Assembly: GCA_963922205.1 (NCBI GenBank)
Contig: CAWUHX010000148.1
Coordinates: forward strand, 806,001-870,000
Length of the DNA: 64,000 nt
Direction: 5' to 3'
DNA from: Romanomermis culicivorax
Lineage: Eukaryota > Nematoda > Enoplea > Mermithida > Mermithidae
Within the stretch, counting starts at the first letter, position 1. Each line of letters begins with the position of its first letter. The notes under the pieces are model-generated. The model was given only the letters and a program-made list of their open reading frames with translations. It made no database searches and had not been told where the DNA came from. The position numbers and the translations under genes are program-made. Shown in pieces: positions 24,952 to 37,289 of this stretch.

Positions 24952-25390
24952 TAATCGGCGGCGTATGTTGTATGTACGGCGAATTTCTAAATGTCATCCA
25001 TCACCGTCGTACAATTTTTATGGTCCGGTCATACCTGTAAGACCTCCGGTCGATTGGGGGAAGGTAAAACCCGAATTTGTGGGATAGGCTTACCCATTTC
25101 GCCAAAACAGCTGTTTTTTTGCCCAATTTTTTCGAGTAGGGTTGGAGGGTCCCAAAATTTGGGTGATCCGATCGAGTTGGGGAGGAGGATCACTCCTCAA
25201 TCTCCCCCAACCACTGTGTCCGGTCGAGCGTGGCCGAACGTTTGTGGTGCAGCGAATCCCTGACGGATGCCTATATGCTGACGCATCGCGCCCGGAGAAC
25301 ACTATTGCCTTTTTCGGCGCGGTTCCCGAGTGGTGCCAGTTGAAATTCTGGAATTTCGCCTGATCGAGTGCACTTCTCCGTTACATTTCT
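24952..25390 (+). pseudogene. Decayed beta-hexosaminidase last exon, interrupted by an inserted element
   Basis: On the + strand, 24,952-25,030 matches the start of the last exon of the hexosaminidase gene at 30,187-37,286 (ATCGGCGGCG, GGCGAAT, CAATTTTTATGGTCCGGTC). From 25,223 the match resumes (GTGGCCGAACGTTTGTGG, CCTGACGGATGCC) and ends in TCGAGTGCACTTCTCCGTTA. Frameshifts, a TGA and a lost GEAC motif show it is dead. The bases before 24,952 still resemble the functional gene's intron (AAATGGCG), so this is a DNA-level duplication, not a processed copy. No other exons are seen nearby. Confidence 0.85.
25031..25222. mobile_element. Small element inserted in the hexosaminidase pseudogene, 8-bp duplication
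   Basis: The sequence GTCCGGTC occurs at both edges, where the intact gene has the target once, so this is a target-site duplication of 8 bp. The insert begins ATACCTGTAAGACCTCCGG, like the element at 1,373-1,488, and has TTGGGGGA near the left end and its complement near the right. An 8-bp duplication is usual for hAT elements, but the ends are too degenerate to assign a superfamily. Confidence 0.7.
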
Positions 25391-25433
25391 CGAATATGTA
25401 AAATGTATCCATAGAAAATAAATAGCTATGTCG

Positions 25434-25665
25434 ACGGGCCATTTATACTTGTCTTTTTCGACGGAACGGAGCGGAATGCAATCGAGGGAACGTAAGCGAA
25501 GGGAACGGAAGTTTCCGTTCGGTTCGTTTTTTTCCGCAAAATTGCAGTCGTCTCTTCCGACCGAAAGTGTATTTTCAGGCTGAACGTTTCAAGCTGTTGA
25601 TGATCTGTTCCGTTCCGTCGGAAATGGCAAATATAAATGCCTTTAAAGGGCCATTGATGCTTGCC
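25434..25665. mobile_element. MITE with roughly 40-bp terminal inverted repeats
   Basis: The left end GGGCCATTTATACTTG plus TTTTTCGACGGAACGGA is mirrored at the right by TCCGTTCCGTCGGAAATGG and a GCCTTTAAAGGGCC tail. GGGCCATT also recurs as a direct repeat at both edges. The interior is rich in GGAACG motifs. There is no ORF. It sits just past the pseudogene. Confidence 0.6.
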
Positions 25666-25692
25666 TTTTTTATAATCTTGTTTGCTAGTTGT

Positions 25693-26007
25693 CTACAGTA
25701 ATCTTTTTTTCAAGATTCTTCGCTTATACATTTCTTCAGTATTCACACATAGATTTGCTACAGTACGACCATTATTGCTATACGGTAATGTGCCGACAGT
25801 GGTTTTGCATGGATCAAAATGACAATAATTTAATGCAATCATAATATGCATATTCTTCTCAAGAAATGCGACGCTTATCAACACAGTATCGATAAAATTT
25901 AATTTACTTTTGAATAGTTTTTGGATTACAGTTAATAATTTGTTGGTCTCTAAGATACACTTTCTGAGAGGTTCGACTTTTGCCATGATCAGTAGAAAAA
26001 TATGCAT
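25693..26007 (-). CDS. Unidentified small ORF, head-to-head with the next one
   Basis: The minus-strand frame has a nominal 104 codons. A later ATG at about codon 8 gives MAKVEPLRKCILETNK. The product reads like protein (IQKLFKSKLNFIDTVLISVAF; VNTEEMYKRRILKK) but has no motif that I recognise. It could be a fragment of a mobile element or chance. Confidence 0.2.
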   Translation of the reverse strand: MHIFLLIMAKVEPLRKCILETNKLLTVIQKLFKSKLNFIDTVLISVAFLEKNMHIMIALNYCHFDPCKTTVGTLPYSNNGRTVANLCVNTEEMYKRRILKKRLL

Positions 26008-26145
26008 GCTTCAAAATGAGAAATGCTACGCGGTTTGATTGACAGAATGCCACTGTAACATTCATTTAGACATCCAAATTTGTGTACGTACAGAATGCCA
26101 AAGTTTGAAAATTTGCTATTAATTATCGATTTTTAGTGATTCTGC

Positions 26146-26385
26146 ATGGCCTTATATAACTCAGCTCAAGAAATACGTTATTCTATAGATAAATATTCGT
26201 TTTACTCCGGAGATACTGAACCCTCGTCTAAACACTATTCTTCAGTCATGCCTTTTTTGTTTAGAGTAGCAAAAAATAAGATGAAAAAAGCAAAAAATCC
26301 TGATCATGTGCAACCTTCCCATTGGATGCCCCAGAATGCTATTTTTTTATTGGATGAGCCATGGTTGTATCACGGTTTTTCTTAA
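26146..26385 (+). CDS. Unidentified small ORF, head-to-head with the previous one
   Basis: A + strand frame of 79 codons starting ATGGCCTTATATAACTC and ending TAA. The product is hydrophilic with a basic middle (FRVAKNKMKKAKNPDHVQ) and an aromatic tail. It is divided from the minus-strand ORF by 138 bp, which could hold a shared promoter. Function unknown. Confidence 0.2.
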   Translation: MALYNSAQEIRYSIDKYSFYSGDTEPSSKHYSSVMPFLFRVAKNKMKKAKNPDHVQPSHWMPQNAIFLLDEPWLYHGFS

Positions 26386-26399
26386 ATACTTGTAAATAG

Positions 26400-28340
26400 T
26401 GAAACTCAATTAATATTCTATATTTTTACAACTTATGCTCGAGAATTTGTCTTTGACTCTAATCAATAAATTTTTTCTTCATGATACAGCGTCCTCGATA
26501 ATGATTTTTTACAGTCATTCCAAAATTATCGAAATTGATTTCCTGATTTCTAGTTAAGCTACGTTTGCTGAAACTTCACCCGCTCATCATTTCAAGATGA
26601 ATGGAGTATAATTTTTGTCATTTTCTAGTTTTAAACATTTTATGAAAAATAGAAAATAGCTCTTCTGACCATGGCCTATTTTCGAAACGATTGCAAGGAG
26701 TATGTTTAAATAAAGAAACAATGATTTTGCATATTAACTACTACCATCACTACAACCACCGCTGGTACTATTACTACTATTACTACCACTACTACTCACG
26801 CTACTGCTACTATACTCAGATCAATTTTGAAATGATCGATGCAGGTGTAGCAGGCAAACTTTTATTCAAAATTATGGAAGGCTCATTGTCTCTATTCAAT
26901 AATTTTCTCCTTTGTGATACAGATTCTTAGATAATAACTCTGTTCAAACATTTCAAGATAACTGAAATTCATTTCCTGATCTCTAATAAAGCTGCAATTG
27001 CCGAAACTTCGATCGCTGCATCAATTACTTCAGCACGAAGTATAGTACTACTACTCTTTTAAATTTTACTTTCTAATAAATTAATGACAGTAAAAATAAT
27101 AATAATAATAATATATATGCCATGTACAACAGTTCAAACATTTATCTCTCAGTTGATTTCGCTCTTAGGAATTTTCATGCAAACGGAATAGATTAGATGG
27201 GTCGACCGACCAGACGAGCGTCGAACAGCTGTGAAAAGACACCTACCGAAACTTCCGTTCGACTTGACATAACAGCCGCTATATTTGGTCGAAAAATTGT
27301 CGTTTAGATCCAAACGTTTCACTCTTCTACTGATCGACGCATCACTGCGTACTGGCTGTAAATTTCAGAACGAAAGATAAGTAAAGGTTGCGATCAGAAT
27401 GCATTTGCAAATGCCATATTCTATACTGGAAATGAAGCATGTGGATAGACTATAGTTCGTTTATTTTAAAGTGAGATTCGAAATGTAGAGAAATGTTGTT
27501 CAGATGGAAAACTTGAAGTGCACGAGGACATCTTTTTTCGAAAGTTGTGGGTCTATGTGCTTCTGTCAATTTGGGAAGAAAGTGTCCTGGAACTTAGGCC
27601 GTTTGTTCTCTGCCTAAACATAGATGTCTCATTTAACATTGAGCATTAGCTGAAGCAAAAATATCGCTGAAGTTATGTAATTCATCATGAAAACGCGAGA
27701 AAATTTGATATTCACTATTTGAAAGGTCAGTACTTGATTCAATGCACACATTTGACGGAGCTCCGAGGTCTTGGTGAAATTGCCTTGGAACGCTAAAGAT
27801 CATTGAAAAAAATTCTTTTTCGTCTAAGAAGTCCGATGGTTCAAAAAATAGTAATTGTCAACCATAGAAATATGTATTTATGGCGCAAAACGAGACATTT
27901 CTGTGTAAAAATGACCCCTAGCTACCACAAATTGCTATTTTTCAGCTTTTTTATTTAAATGGATGGGTTCCTATGTCGAGCCCTTTTCTGTAACATGATT
28001 GGCAAAGCTTGGGACGTTCACTATATCGTTAGCCATCGTAAGAGCACTGTGTAAATTATTTCGACGTGACGCCAATTTTCGTTATTTTCGGACTTACAAG
28101 TATTTTTATGAAAAACAGACTAAAATCGATTATAATGAAGTTTCAAGCAAGCCAGTTTCTATCTCATATTTGCTTCTATCAATGTGAGAATGTAAAGTTT
28201 GCCCCAGGACAGATCCACTTGAAACATTACTGTAGACCTAAAAATGAAGATATTCATCGAAACTTTGTGTCAGACAAACCGATCTATGTCGGGTTCAATT
28301 TGAAAAAATGCATGAACTTCACATCACAACGATATTGTAG
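26400..28340. other. Intergenic, repeat remnants only
   Basis: Holds an imperfect ACT/ATT trinucleotide tract at about 26,743-26,815, an (AAT)n run near 27,093-27,112, and fragments that resemble the TATAGTCTG family. No gene recognised. Confidence 0.5.
26743..26815. repeat. Imperfect (ACT)n microsatellite
   Basis: Long run of ACT/ACC/ATT triplets. A similar compound tract lies at about 39,505-39,645. Confidence 0.85.
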
Positions 28341-28342
28341 TG

Positions 28343-28831
28343 TTAACCTGATTCTTTTTTTATAAAAGCTGCATTCATTGACCATACCAAAATATCCCAC
28401 ACAGTGATGGGCGGCCTCCAAGTCGAGCACGATTTTTCGCCCACTACGAAATACATTTCGTAGTACTTGTCGCCGCCGATACTGTAAGTGTAGGCTCTAG
28501 AGACTTTGTACAATTGGTGCTTTTGACCACCGGTTTGAAAATCTTGCATTTGGTCGATCATAGAACTGGCCAACGTTTCGATTTTGTCCGCCGTTTCGGC
28601 GTCGTCGTCCAAATTCAACGGCGACGTTCGACGAACGCCGAACGTTCGAATTCGAGCGATTTCCGAGCCGTCGGTCACGATGGAGGCGCCTTTCGACGCG
28701 GTTTCCGTATTGCCGCCGACGGCGCCGCCTGTGTCGACGTTTTCTGTTGGACCGGCGGGTAAAGCGCCCAAATTTTGCAAATCTAGCGATTCGACGCCGA
28801 ATAAAAAGAAAACGAGAGGAAACACAATCAT
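28343..28831 (-). CDS. Secreted cystatin-like protein (C-terminal end uncertain)
   Basis: One open exon of 162 codons. A signal peptide is clear (MIVFPLVFFLFGVES). It is followed by a low-complexity G/T-rich spacer and then a region that aligns with type 2 cystatins: AETADKIETLASSMIDQMQ, then LYKVSRAYTYSIGGDKYYEM, then YFVVGEKSC. That places YSIGG where cysteine-protease inhibitors have QxVxG, so the first binding loop is degenerate and inhibition is doubtful. After GEKSC the open frame gives STWRPPITVWD, which does not look like a cystatin tail. Another frame at the same place gives a more plausible cysteine-bearing tail (HHCVGYFGMVNEC, LQYRCDVKF). Either there is a one-base error or frameshift, or an intron starts here (AG|GTTAAC near 28,346). 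The fold call is moderate. Confidence 0.5.
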   Translation of the reverse strand: MIVFPLVFFLFGVESLDLQNLGALPAGPTENVDTGGAVGGNTETASKGASIVTDGSEIARIRTFGVRRTSPLNLDDDAETADKIETLASSMIDQMQDFQTGGQKHQLYKVSRAYTYSIGGDKYYEMYFVVGEKSCSTWRPPITVWDILVWSMNAAFIKKESG

Positions 28832-28859
28832 TTTTTTCGCTGTCTTCGTAGGCTAAATA

Positions 28860-30180
28860 AAACGCCGGAGAAAAAGAATCAAAAATAGTCGACTGAAACT
28901 GGTTATTTTAGAAAATCAAGTCAGATGATCCACTGCCCGCTAATTTGTTTATCTTTATAATACCCAAAAACTATGACGTCAAGATGTTTATGGTTCGCAT
29001 AAGATGAAGTTTTGACTTTTCTCTGACGGCTAAACTTTTTGACTTGTGTTTTTAGCTTTCTAATTTTTCCCGGGAATTTTCAGCACCCTGTAAGTTTTTT
29101 TTCCGTGTCCATACCTTATCATATTGACTACATTTTGATCTACAATACAACTCAATATATCATTGCTCTCTCTATATTGTACCTGCTGATCATTGTCATT
29201 ACATTTCTATCGAAGAGTGTTACATTGATACCGGCTCACGAACTGCAGCCTATTCTCCAAATAACCAACGGAATTTCGTAAAAGTCTGAACCTGCATCCG
29301 TGCCTGCTGTTTTCTCACCTTGTCATTATTAACAGTTGCGGTTAACTAGAAAATTTTATCAACATATTGTTTTTTACTTGTTTTTTTATAAATTGCTGGT
29401 AAATTGAAAAAATAAGAACAAAAATTCAGTTCACTTTTTTGTTCAGTAGAAATTCGTAAAAATAAATAATATTACTTGCTTTTCACTTGTTATGCTTTAA
29501 ACGAATTACAAGAAATCGACTATAGTTAGTTACTATGAGATCAAATGAACCCCAAATTTAATCCTTTCTTGAATATTTCTGTGAGGAGAAACGAGAGAAT
29601 CCAATGAGAATGTGCAATGACAAAAAACTATAAACGAATAAAACTACGCAGAAAACTTTTTGAAATAAAAATCAAGAAAGCTATATCAAAAATTTAAGAA
29701 ATACCGAAGGCTAAAAAGCAATTGGCACATAAAAGCGAAGAAAAAAGCTAGAAAGGAATCCAATAAACAAAGAAATCGATTAAAAGAACGGTGAGGTATA
29801 AATCAATAATTTAAATAAATCACCCTCACTGAATACCAAAATACGGAAAAAGAAAAATGGCTGTTGTATTTTCGAGATCTATCGTTCGAAAAAACGGCGA
29901 CCAGATTCATCCACAATTCGGAGTAAATTAACAGTCTTAGGCTTATCGAAGACCAGAAAATTATTTACTGTAATCTACATTTTGAGAATATCTTAACAAG
30001 GTATCATTTCTTTAGATTACTGTAATTTTGATGTATGTAAAACCACTATCGGAACATTACTGTATCGTACTGTAGTGTTGTATGTTTGATTAATGTAATG
30101 AATGTTAAAAATGTATAAAGGTAGCAAACAAAAATGTATGTCGATAATTTACATATTGCGATACATTTTCTAGTGACACA
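28860..30180. other. Intergenic between the cystatin-like gene and hexosaminidase A
   Basis: AT-rich, with no ORF that looks real. GACTATAGTTAGTTA near 29,518 recurs near 33,087 and marks remnants of a dispersed element. Confidence 0.5.
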
Positions 30181-30186
30181 TTGTCT

Positions 30187-33100
30187 TTAAGCCGTATCCG
30201 TTAACGGAGAAGTGTACTCGGTCAGGCAAAATCCCGGGCCGTTGACCGGCTCCACTTGATAACCGCGTCGTATTAAACGGCAACGGTGTTCTTCGAGGCG
30301 CGGGGCGGCGGCGTCGGCGTCCGTCAACGATGCGCTGCTCCACAAACGTTCGGCCACGACGCTGGACCGGGGCCACAAAAATTGTATGACATTGGTGGCG
30401 TCGACGTATTCGCCCCACATGCAGGCCTCGCCGCCGATGACCTGAAAAGCATAAAGGAGTCAGCCACTGCGCCATTTTGGCCATCAGTGTAAATTCAGCC
30501 ACTTATTTTACGATTGTATAGGACTTAATGTTACACTGATATTTTCTAACGAGTCACGACTCAAGAGTAAATCTCGCACGAATGTGATCGATCAGAAATT
30601 CATCAATACCTGATTTAGATAAAAAATTCCGTCGACAGGTGTTTCTGAGCTGTAATACTGTTTGTGGAACCTAGCCACTACTTTCACAGTGATATACAAA
30701 ATGAGGGAAGGTTCCCAAATGTCAATTCTAAAACTGTACATGCTACAGTGCATTCGTTCTTCCCAATGGGCCTACTTTAAACAGAACTCTGCATAAATGG
30801 GCAAAACAAAAGAAAATTACATGTAAGTAGTCGCGTTCGATATCAACAAATTCCTCATGTGATAAAAGACTAACTTCGCACTGCCATGGACCGTTGAAAC
30901 TTCACCAACATACAAAATTGCGCATTGCAGAAACAATTTGAGATGAACATTATTGTATGAGCATTATTTCAGTTTTCGAAATGATCTATCGAATTCATGT
31001 TTTGTCATTAAACAAACACACTGCTTGCTGAAATCGAGAGCAGACGAAGTAACCACTGCTTACAGCATATATACTAACTATAGTGCAAAAAATGCGAGGG
31101 GAAAATTACTACAGTCTGTCTTTTATAGAGTGCTTGTGAATTGGAAAACGACAAAAAATAAGTACTGTCCTCAACGTTGTTTACACAAAGCTTCTATTGC
31201 AGGATTTTTTACTCAAAAAATAGTGAGGGTTAATTGAGCGCGTTCACAAATTTACAGTCCTATGAAACATATGGTTTAATAGGAAACGGTGAAAATACGA
31301 CATTGTACCTGCTTTCCACCCTGGATACTTACAAGTATTCCAGGAAAAACAGATCATAATGTACCTTTATTCAGGTTGTCATAGACTATCGAATACAATA
31401 TAACATGTATAAAATGTATTACTAGAACACATCTGGAGACATTCAATACAAGAATTTCAACGAAATTCAAGCGCTTTAGCATTTCAAGTAGTTTACAGAA
31501 TCAAAATCAAGCGCACGGTACTCCATATTTGTATCAGCAGTCGTTCCTGAGGCCTACAATCTATTTTCTATAAAATGCTTGAAAGCTGAAGAATTTGAAA
31601 ACATCAGTACCGCCCCAAAGTCGTTTACACAGAGTTTTTGCTTTAATTTTTTTACTCAAAAGATTGTAAGAATTATTTGAGTAAACTAACACATTTTCAG
31701 TCCTGTGCAACACATGATTTAGCAGAAAATCGCAACATTATGAAATAGTATTTGTTTTCTACTATTTACAAGCAGTTCAAGAAGAATGGACTGTAGATGA
31801 AATCGCTTTTGTCGACTATCTTTATATCGATTTTTATGTAAATGAGATGCTCTGAAAGGATCGACCAATCTAAATCAACTTATTCCTGGCTAGAGAAAGT
31901 GCACTGTAACATGTTCCACGGTAAAGTTTTAGTGGGAGTCGCCAAACCATAATTTGTTATACAATTTTGTGCGTTGTAATAAAAGTAAAATATTAGGTAA
32001 AGGTATGATCATTATCAATGAGACCATAATACCTTTTTGCATTCCATTTACAAGGTAAAAGTTGACAAATTTAACGTAAATAGATTCAGATAAAGTAATG
32101 TATCTAAGCTAAGCTATATTTTATCAGAAATCCGGTTCCACTGAATTTAATCTCTCTTTCACCATGTTATAACTACAGAATCAATTTTGGGGGCTGAAAT
32201 GATACACTATTTACTTAAAATAAACTAAACCGAAATCGACATTCTAAATAGTCGTAGTTGACCAGGTTCAATGACAATAATCGCAATGTAGCTGTGGCTG
32301 AATCGAAGCACAATCACAGCGCATAGTGTGGATTTTGTGGTGTGCTGTAGCAAGGACTGATAATGAAATACACTAATTTTCAATTTTTCATATGATGAGG
32401 CTCAACAGAAAGCAGAGAAAATGTAGAAATGTAGAACGGCAGTAGCTTTTACGGTGTTAGCAAGTATCAAACAAGAACAGACCGCAAGTACTATGTCGAC
32501 GAACCACCATTTTGAATAAATGACAAATGCTATTTCACTGACAGTGAATCAGATAGATAACTAATCGAATGACTAAAAAATCGAACCAACAGCTAAAAAG
32601 CCAAACGAAAGGCGTGAAAAACAACCATATAATCAAATGAACAATGACCTAACTAAGCTAAAAAAACTGGCCAAGTATGGGAATCAATGAACCACTCTTT
32701 TTACAAGTGAACAACGAGTTACTAAAATGACTAATTGACGTGAATGGTACTCTGTTTTTTATAAAATGCTTGTAAATTTCAATATAAGAAAAATTTATAA
32801 TGTTATGGAAATACACTAGGCAAAGATTTTCCCAAAAAATTACTCAAAATATTGTTGAAGGTTGGTTGAAATCGTAGACATTTGAAACAGTACTTGTTTT
32901 CCCCTGTTATTAGTCACTTGCATTTCAATGAAAAGACTAAAGCTAGCAACAATTAATCCATTGATTGACTGTCTTAATTAGGTAACAAACCGACGAAATG
33001 ACTACCGTATAATAACTAATTAAACAAAAATGTTAAATAGTACCTGTTGATGGTTTCATTATTCAGAATCATTTAAGAGAAAGAGACTATAGTTAGTTAA

Positions 33101-36100
33101 CTAAATAATCAATCCAACTAAATAATGAGTAAACCAGATACGCGCGGCAAGAATTTTTCAGGGAAACGGTCCTCAGACTTTTCATTGAGGGTGGGGGATG
33201 TTGAATGAGCAAAAAGACAAAAACGAGCCCTGCAACGATGATTATCATATATAATATGCAGAAAGTAATCAAAAAACTGTCTTCAAAGAAGTTCAGTTCG
33301 GGCCATTGTGTATCCAGGGTCTCAGGCAGGAGAGTATACCTCTGTACCTCATATGTGCATGTATGCAGTAAACTAAACAACAAAATTATTTTGGGTAAGC
33401 GAATGGCAGCTGAACTGATTAATTATTATTTAAGCTCATGTTTTTTTCTAATTTATATGGAACAACGTACAAGATGAATTAAACGGAAAATCGATAAAAA
33501 GGCCAAAGAATTAACAATAGGATAACAAAAATTAATAACATGAATTCAAATAATAAATAAAAATGAAGTAACCCGAAAACTGACGATCAAGACGGTAGAA
33601 ATTCAAAAAACTATAGACGTCAAAAACGAAGCTATCCGGGTTTCCTCAAAATGCCACTTACCAATTCTTTTTGGGCATCGTTACTATTGGTAAATTTCTG
33701 CGGATCACACTGGTAATATTTATACCAATCCGTTCCGTATGAAATGTAATTTAAATACCAACAGCTGGAAAGGACGGCCTTCAATTTTTTGACCGTTACG
33801 CGATCGAGCTCGGCGCCCCACTCGCCCTCGTTGTTGCCCTTCCAAACATGGACAACGGTGTCCGGTTTGACCTGCACGCCGTTGTCAACCACTTCTTGCC
33901 AGACCAGGTAACCCGTGTCATTGCGAGCTTTGCGGACCAAGGACAACAAATGTTGAATATAATATTCCTCTAATTTGGCGAAATCGTTACCAAAACCCTA
34001 GAACATTATTGAATTGAATTGAAGTAATTAAACCATCAGTAGGCAATATAAAATAGTGCTCCATGACATCCTACCATAGTTCTATGTCACTTCACGCAAT
34101 AAAAATTTGATTCGCAAGTTTCCTTTTCCATAGGCAAGTTAACCTCTGAATCTTACTGCTTCGAAAACACTACTAGAATATCAAATAGGAAATATCACTC
34201 ACAGTAAATACTGATTATTCAAATAATTTAGAATTTCCAAAAAGACACTAGCTAGAATCTACGCTAAGCCTTTTTTCACGATTATCATGTTTCCAGACTT
34301 ATCAATCAACTACAGTAAGTACAGTACGAAAAGATTGCGCTCTCAGAACTTTACTAACGCGACAAATCTAACCAAATAATAAACAGTTGTTAGTGTGATC
34401 CAAGTCCTAGAATTCAGTGAAGCAACAAATTATTGCAAAACGTCTTCATATTTTTCAGTAATGTTGCATACCTAATTGCCTTTTTTCAACATTATTCAGT
34501 CAAAAAATGGTCCATAAGCACCAACAGAAATTTTGATTCATTTTGCAGTCTGAGTTGACTGTAATTGTGACAATTTTCTTATAAAATTTAAACGAATCTA
34601 TACATGATCTCATCGTCGGATATTTCAATTTCTTGCCTGACATGATTGCTTATGCTGTTGAGATTATAAAGCACCCAGATTTTAGGATTTAAATCGTAAT
34701 AGCACTCGTAGTTCATTTAGTAAACTCTGAACCAAATTGATCTACCAAAACATAGTTAATTTTTGACCTCCAGTACCAATTTCTTTCATTTTCTCCTTTT
34801 TTCCGTTCCTGACACATGCTTCTCAAATTTTCGAATTTGGACGTCATGAGGCGATGAAATTTTGACGGAACAACAAGGTGTTTTTTCTATGAATAGAATT
34901 TGGCTTGGGTTCTTGAGTCCGACAAACTGGATACATCGAGTTTTGATGAATTTGAATCATAATTTATCTTTAATACCGAAATGTGGGTTTTTATTTCTGC
35001 GCGTTCAATGCAACAGTATTCGGATTTCGGTAAGGATTTTGATTTTGACTCAGATTCTTTCGTTTCCGGGGGAAAATATTTCCATATAGATGATATACTT
35101 TCGTTACCTGCAAATTCATAAATTCCAATATTTTCGGATTCGACGCCCAACAATCGAACGAAACTTCGTCACCGCCCAGATGAACGTACTTATCAGGGAA
35201 AAGGGTCAAAATTTCGCGGAATAAAGCCATCAAAAAATCGTAATTCGAATCTTTGGTCGGGTCGATGGGGCCGAAAGTTCCGTCCGGTTTTCCAGATGCT
35301 AAACGAGAAAAGAATAGAAAACTATTATCTGCATACATACATATAAATTTTTGTTTGATAGGAGTCTACAGTAAGATAGGTTTAACAGACTGTAGACTGT
35401 GGTTTGCAATTCATCACGCAAGAACTGACACTCACCAAAAATAAGGATTGTTGCAATGCTTCTTATATTGGCAATTACTGTAGCTATGAACATTGTCCTG
35501 ACCTGACACATGCTTCTTAGCCAGCCTCAGTTTTGTACGTGCACGTTCACATGAATTTTTACGTACAATAACAAGGAGTTAAAAGACCCGACTGTCCGGC
35601 GCCCCACGACAAAGTGTGACCCGGCGTGTCGAATTCAGGAACGACCCTTATGCCTCGTAATCGCGCGTATTCGACGACTTTTTGCATGTCTTGAACAGTG
35701 TAGACATGCTTTTGTGTGAAAGCTCCTAAAAACAGCGAATAGTGAGCGGGAAATAAAAAAAACATGAATTTACATGGAATATTCGAAGCTCATGATAAAT
35801 CAATTCAACTATGGGAAATTCCTCATCTACTCGTACTTTGTCAATATTTAAGGTTATGCAAATTACATAATTGCTGCATTGTGTTAAAATGCCAATTCAA
35901 AAAATTTCTGTTTCAGGTGTTTAGTTTGTGAATTCAGCAAACGAAATCCTTATATAACATTTATGTGAAGGCAAAATAGTATTTTGAAAATCTCTTGTTA
36001 ACAAAATAGAATTTCAAAATTCATGGATTCTCCGAAGTTTATTTCTAAATTTCAGGATTTATAGATCCTTTTTCTCTGAAAATTCACATTTCTGATGTGC

Positions 36101-37286
36101 ATTAAAAACGTAGAGCTCACTATTCTTGTAAAATTAACCTTGATGTTCCTTCATTTTTGCCATCCAAATCTTCAGCACAGTACAACATGCTTGGAGACTT
36201 TGCAACAAAATAAATTAAGACCAAATTATATCGATGAAAGTTCGCAAACTATCAACTGATTATATTTGGCTGAACTAAAGTCAAACTCTCGCCATAATTC
36301 TAGAGCCAGTCTTTTCTACGGAAATGAAGTCAGCTTACTCAATATTTACAAGAGCAAAAACCCAGATCATGGTGACCACTGTAACGTCAGGAGTGAAGAG
36401 GCATTCATACATATGATGTAGCTACAGTAACTCTTCATCAGGTATTTTCTAGTTTCAAAAGCTGCGCCTACCTCCATTGCTTCAAAAGTACGGCACTTCC
36501 TACAAAATAGTCAAAAATCATCAACTTTTAAATTTGACCTTTCAAACTCATCAGCGGGAACAGAATCGACTCGTAAGGGAAAGACTGGTCGTCCACGATG
36601 TGCCAATGAAAAACGTTCATCTTATTTTGAGCCATAAGGTCCAAATTTTTCAACAAAGTCGGCACTTCTACGAAATGTCTCGAAGTATCGATTAAAATTC
36701 CGCGAAATCCGAATCTGGGGTAGTCGGTGATTTCGGCCGTCCTGATATACAATTGCTTCAAATCAAGGCTGTAAAATAGTTGACTGAAAGTCTCCAAACC
36801 CCTCAATGCACCCCAAATCGACGGCGCTTTGAGCAACCCTGTCCCATTTCGCCATATCCATAACGTATAATTTTCGTTCATATTTTCGTGGGGGTATTTT
36901 TCGCACGAGGTTTCTACATCGATATTTAATTGAACCATAGACGATGACGTTACGGGCGAACTTTCTTTAGACGCAAAAATAATTTTTTTGTAACGTGTTA
37001 TAGCCTCGTCTAAAATATCGCACTGTAAAGTCGAAATAAATTTAAAATTTTCGCCCGACACGGTCATATTTTCTGGACCCAATTCCATTTTTTGGGGCAT
37101 AGGCCACGGGAAACCATTAGTGGGCCGGGTGTAAGATCCACCAAGGTTCCTGAGTTGAGCTTGGATTTTTTCGGTTATGTCGATTTTCGGCGTTTCGTGC
37201 TCCCGTTTTAGTTCGCTTTCTGTCATTTTTCGCCGACAAGAAATCATTTGGCATGCCAAACTGGCTGTAATTATGAATTTCCACAT
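30187..37286 (-). CDS. Beta-hexosaminidase A-like gene 1 (GH20), five exons, 562 residues
   Basis: Lysosomal glycoside hydrolase family 20 enzyme that removes terminal N-acetylhexosamines. Exons: 36539-37286, 35567-35725, 35108-35298, 33662-33997, 30187-30441. All joins are in phase and GT-AG. It has a signal peptide at the start ([17 protein letters not shown]). The GH20 N-terminal domain contains CEKYPHENM and [12 protein letters not shown]. The barrel contains [38 protein letters not shown] and the catalytic pair HLGGDEV (D346-E347). WYLNYISYG stands where human HEXA has the Asn-Arg pair and HEXB has Asp-Leu; here it is Asn-Tyr, so HEXA-like recognition of sulphated or acidic substrates is not assured. 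It ends with [19 protein letters not shown] and GFC. NMT, NYT and NGT sequons fit a glycosylated lysosomal enzyme. The last exon is notably GC-rich. Confidence 0.97.
31110..31359 (+). mobile_element. MITE family C copy (hexosaminidase 1 intron)
   Basis: Starts ACAGTCTGTCTTTTATAGAG and ends AGGAAAAACAGAT. A second copy in the same orientation is at 31,558-31,796 and a shorter one at 32,750-32,942. Diverged from the best copies at 49,329-49,582 and 53,159-53,407 but collinear. Confidence 0.55.
31558..31796 (+). mobile_element. MITE family C copy
   Basis: Carries TCTATAAAATGCTTG at the left, CGTTTACACAGAG and TTTTTTACTCAAAAGA inside, and CAAGAAGAATGGACTGTA at the right. Confidence 0.5.
32750..32942 (+). 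mobile_element. MITE family C, shorter copy
   Basis: Carries TCTGTTTTTTATAAAATGCT at the left and AGTACTTGTTTTCCCC before the right end. The middle is partly deleted. Confidence 0.5.
33143..33366 (+). mobile_element. Dispersed element family D copy (hexosaminidase 1 intron)
   Basis: Collinear with 21,355-21,612: CGGCAAGAATTTTTCAGG at the left, GTAATCAAAAAACTGTCTTC and CCAGGGTCTCAGG inside, ATGTGCATGTATGCAG at the right. Confidence 0.6.
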
Positions 37287-37289
37287 TAT

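Noticed and set aside
26691..26930. 79-codon ORF rich in His and Tyr
   Set aside because: It is produced by the (ACT)n microsatellite.
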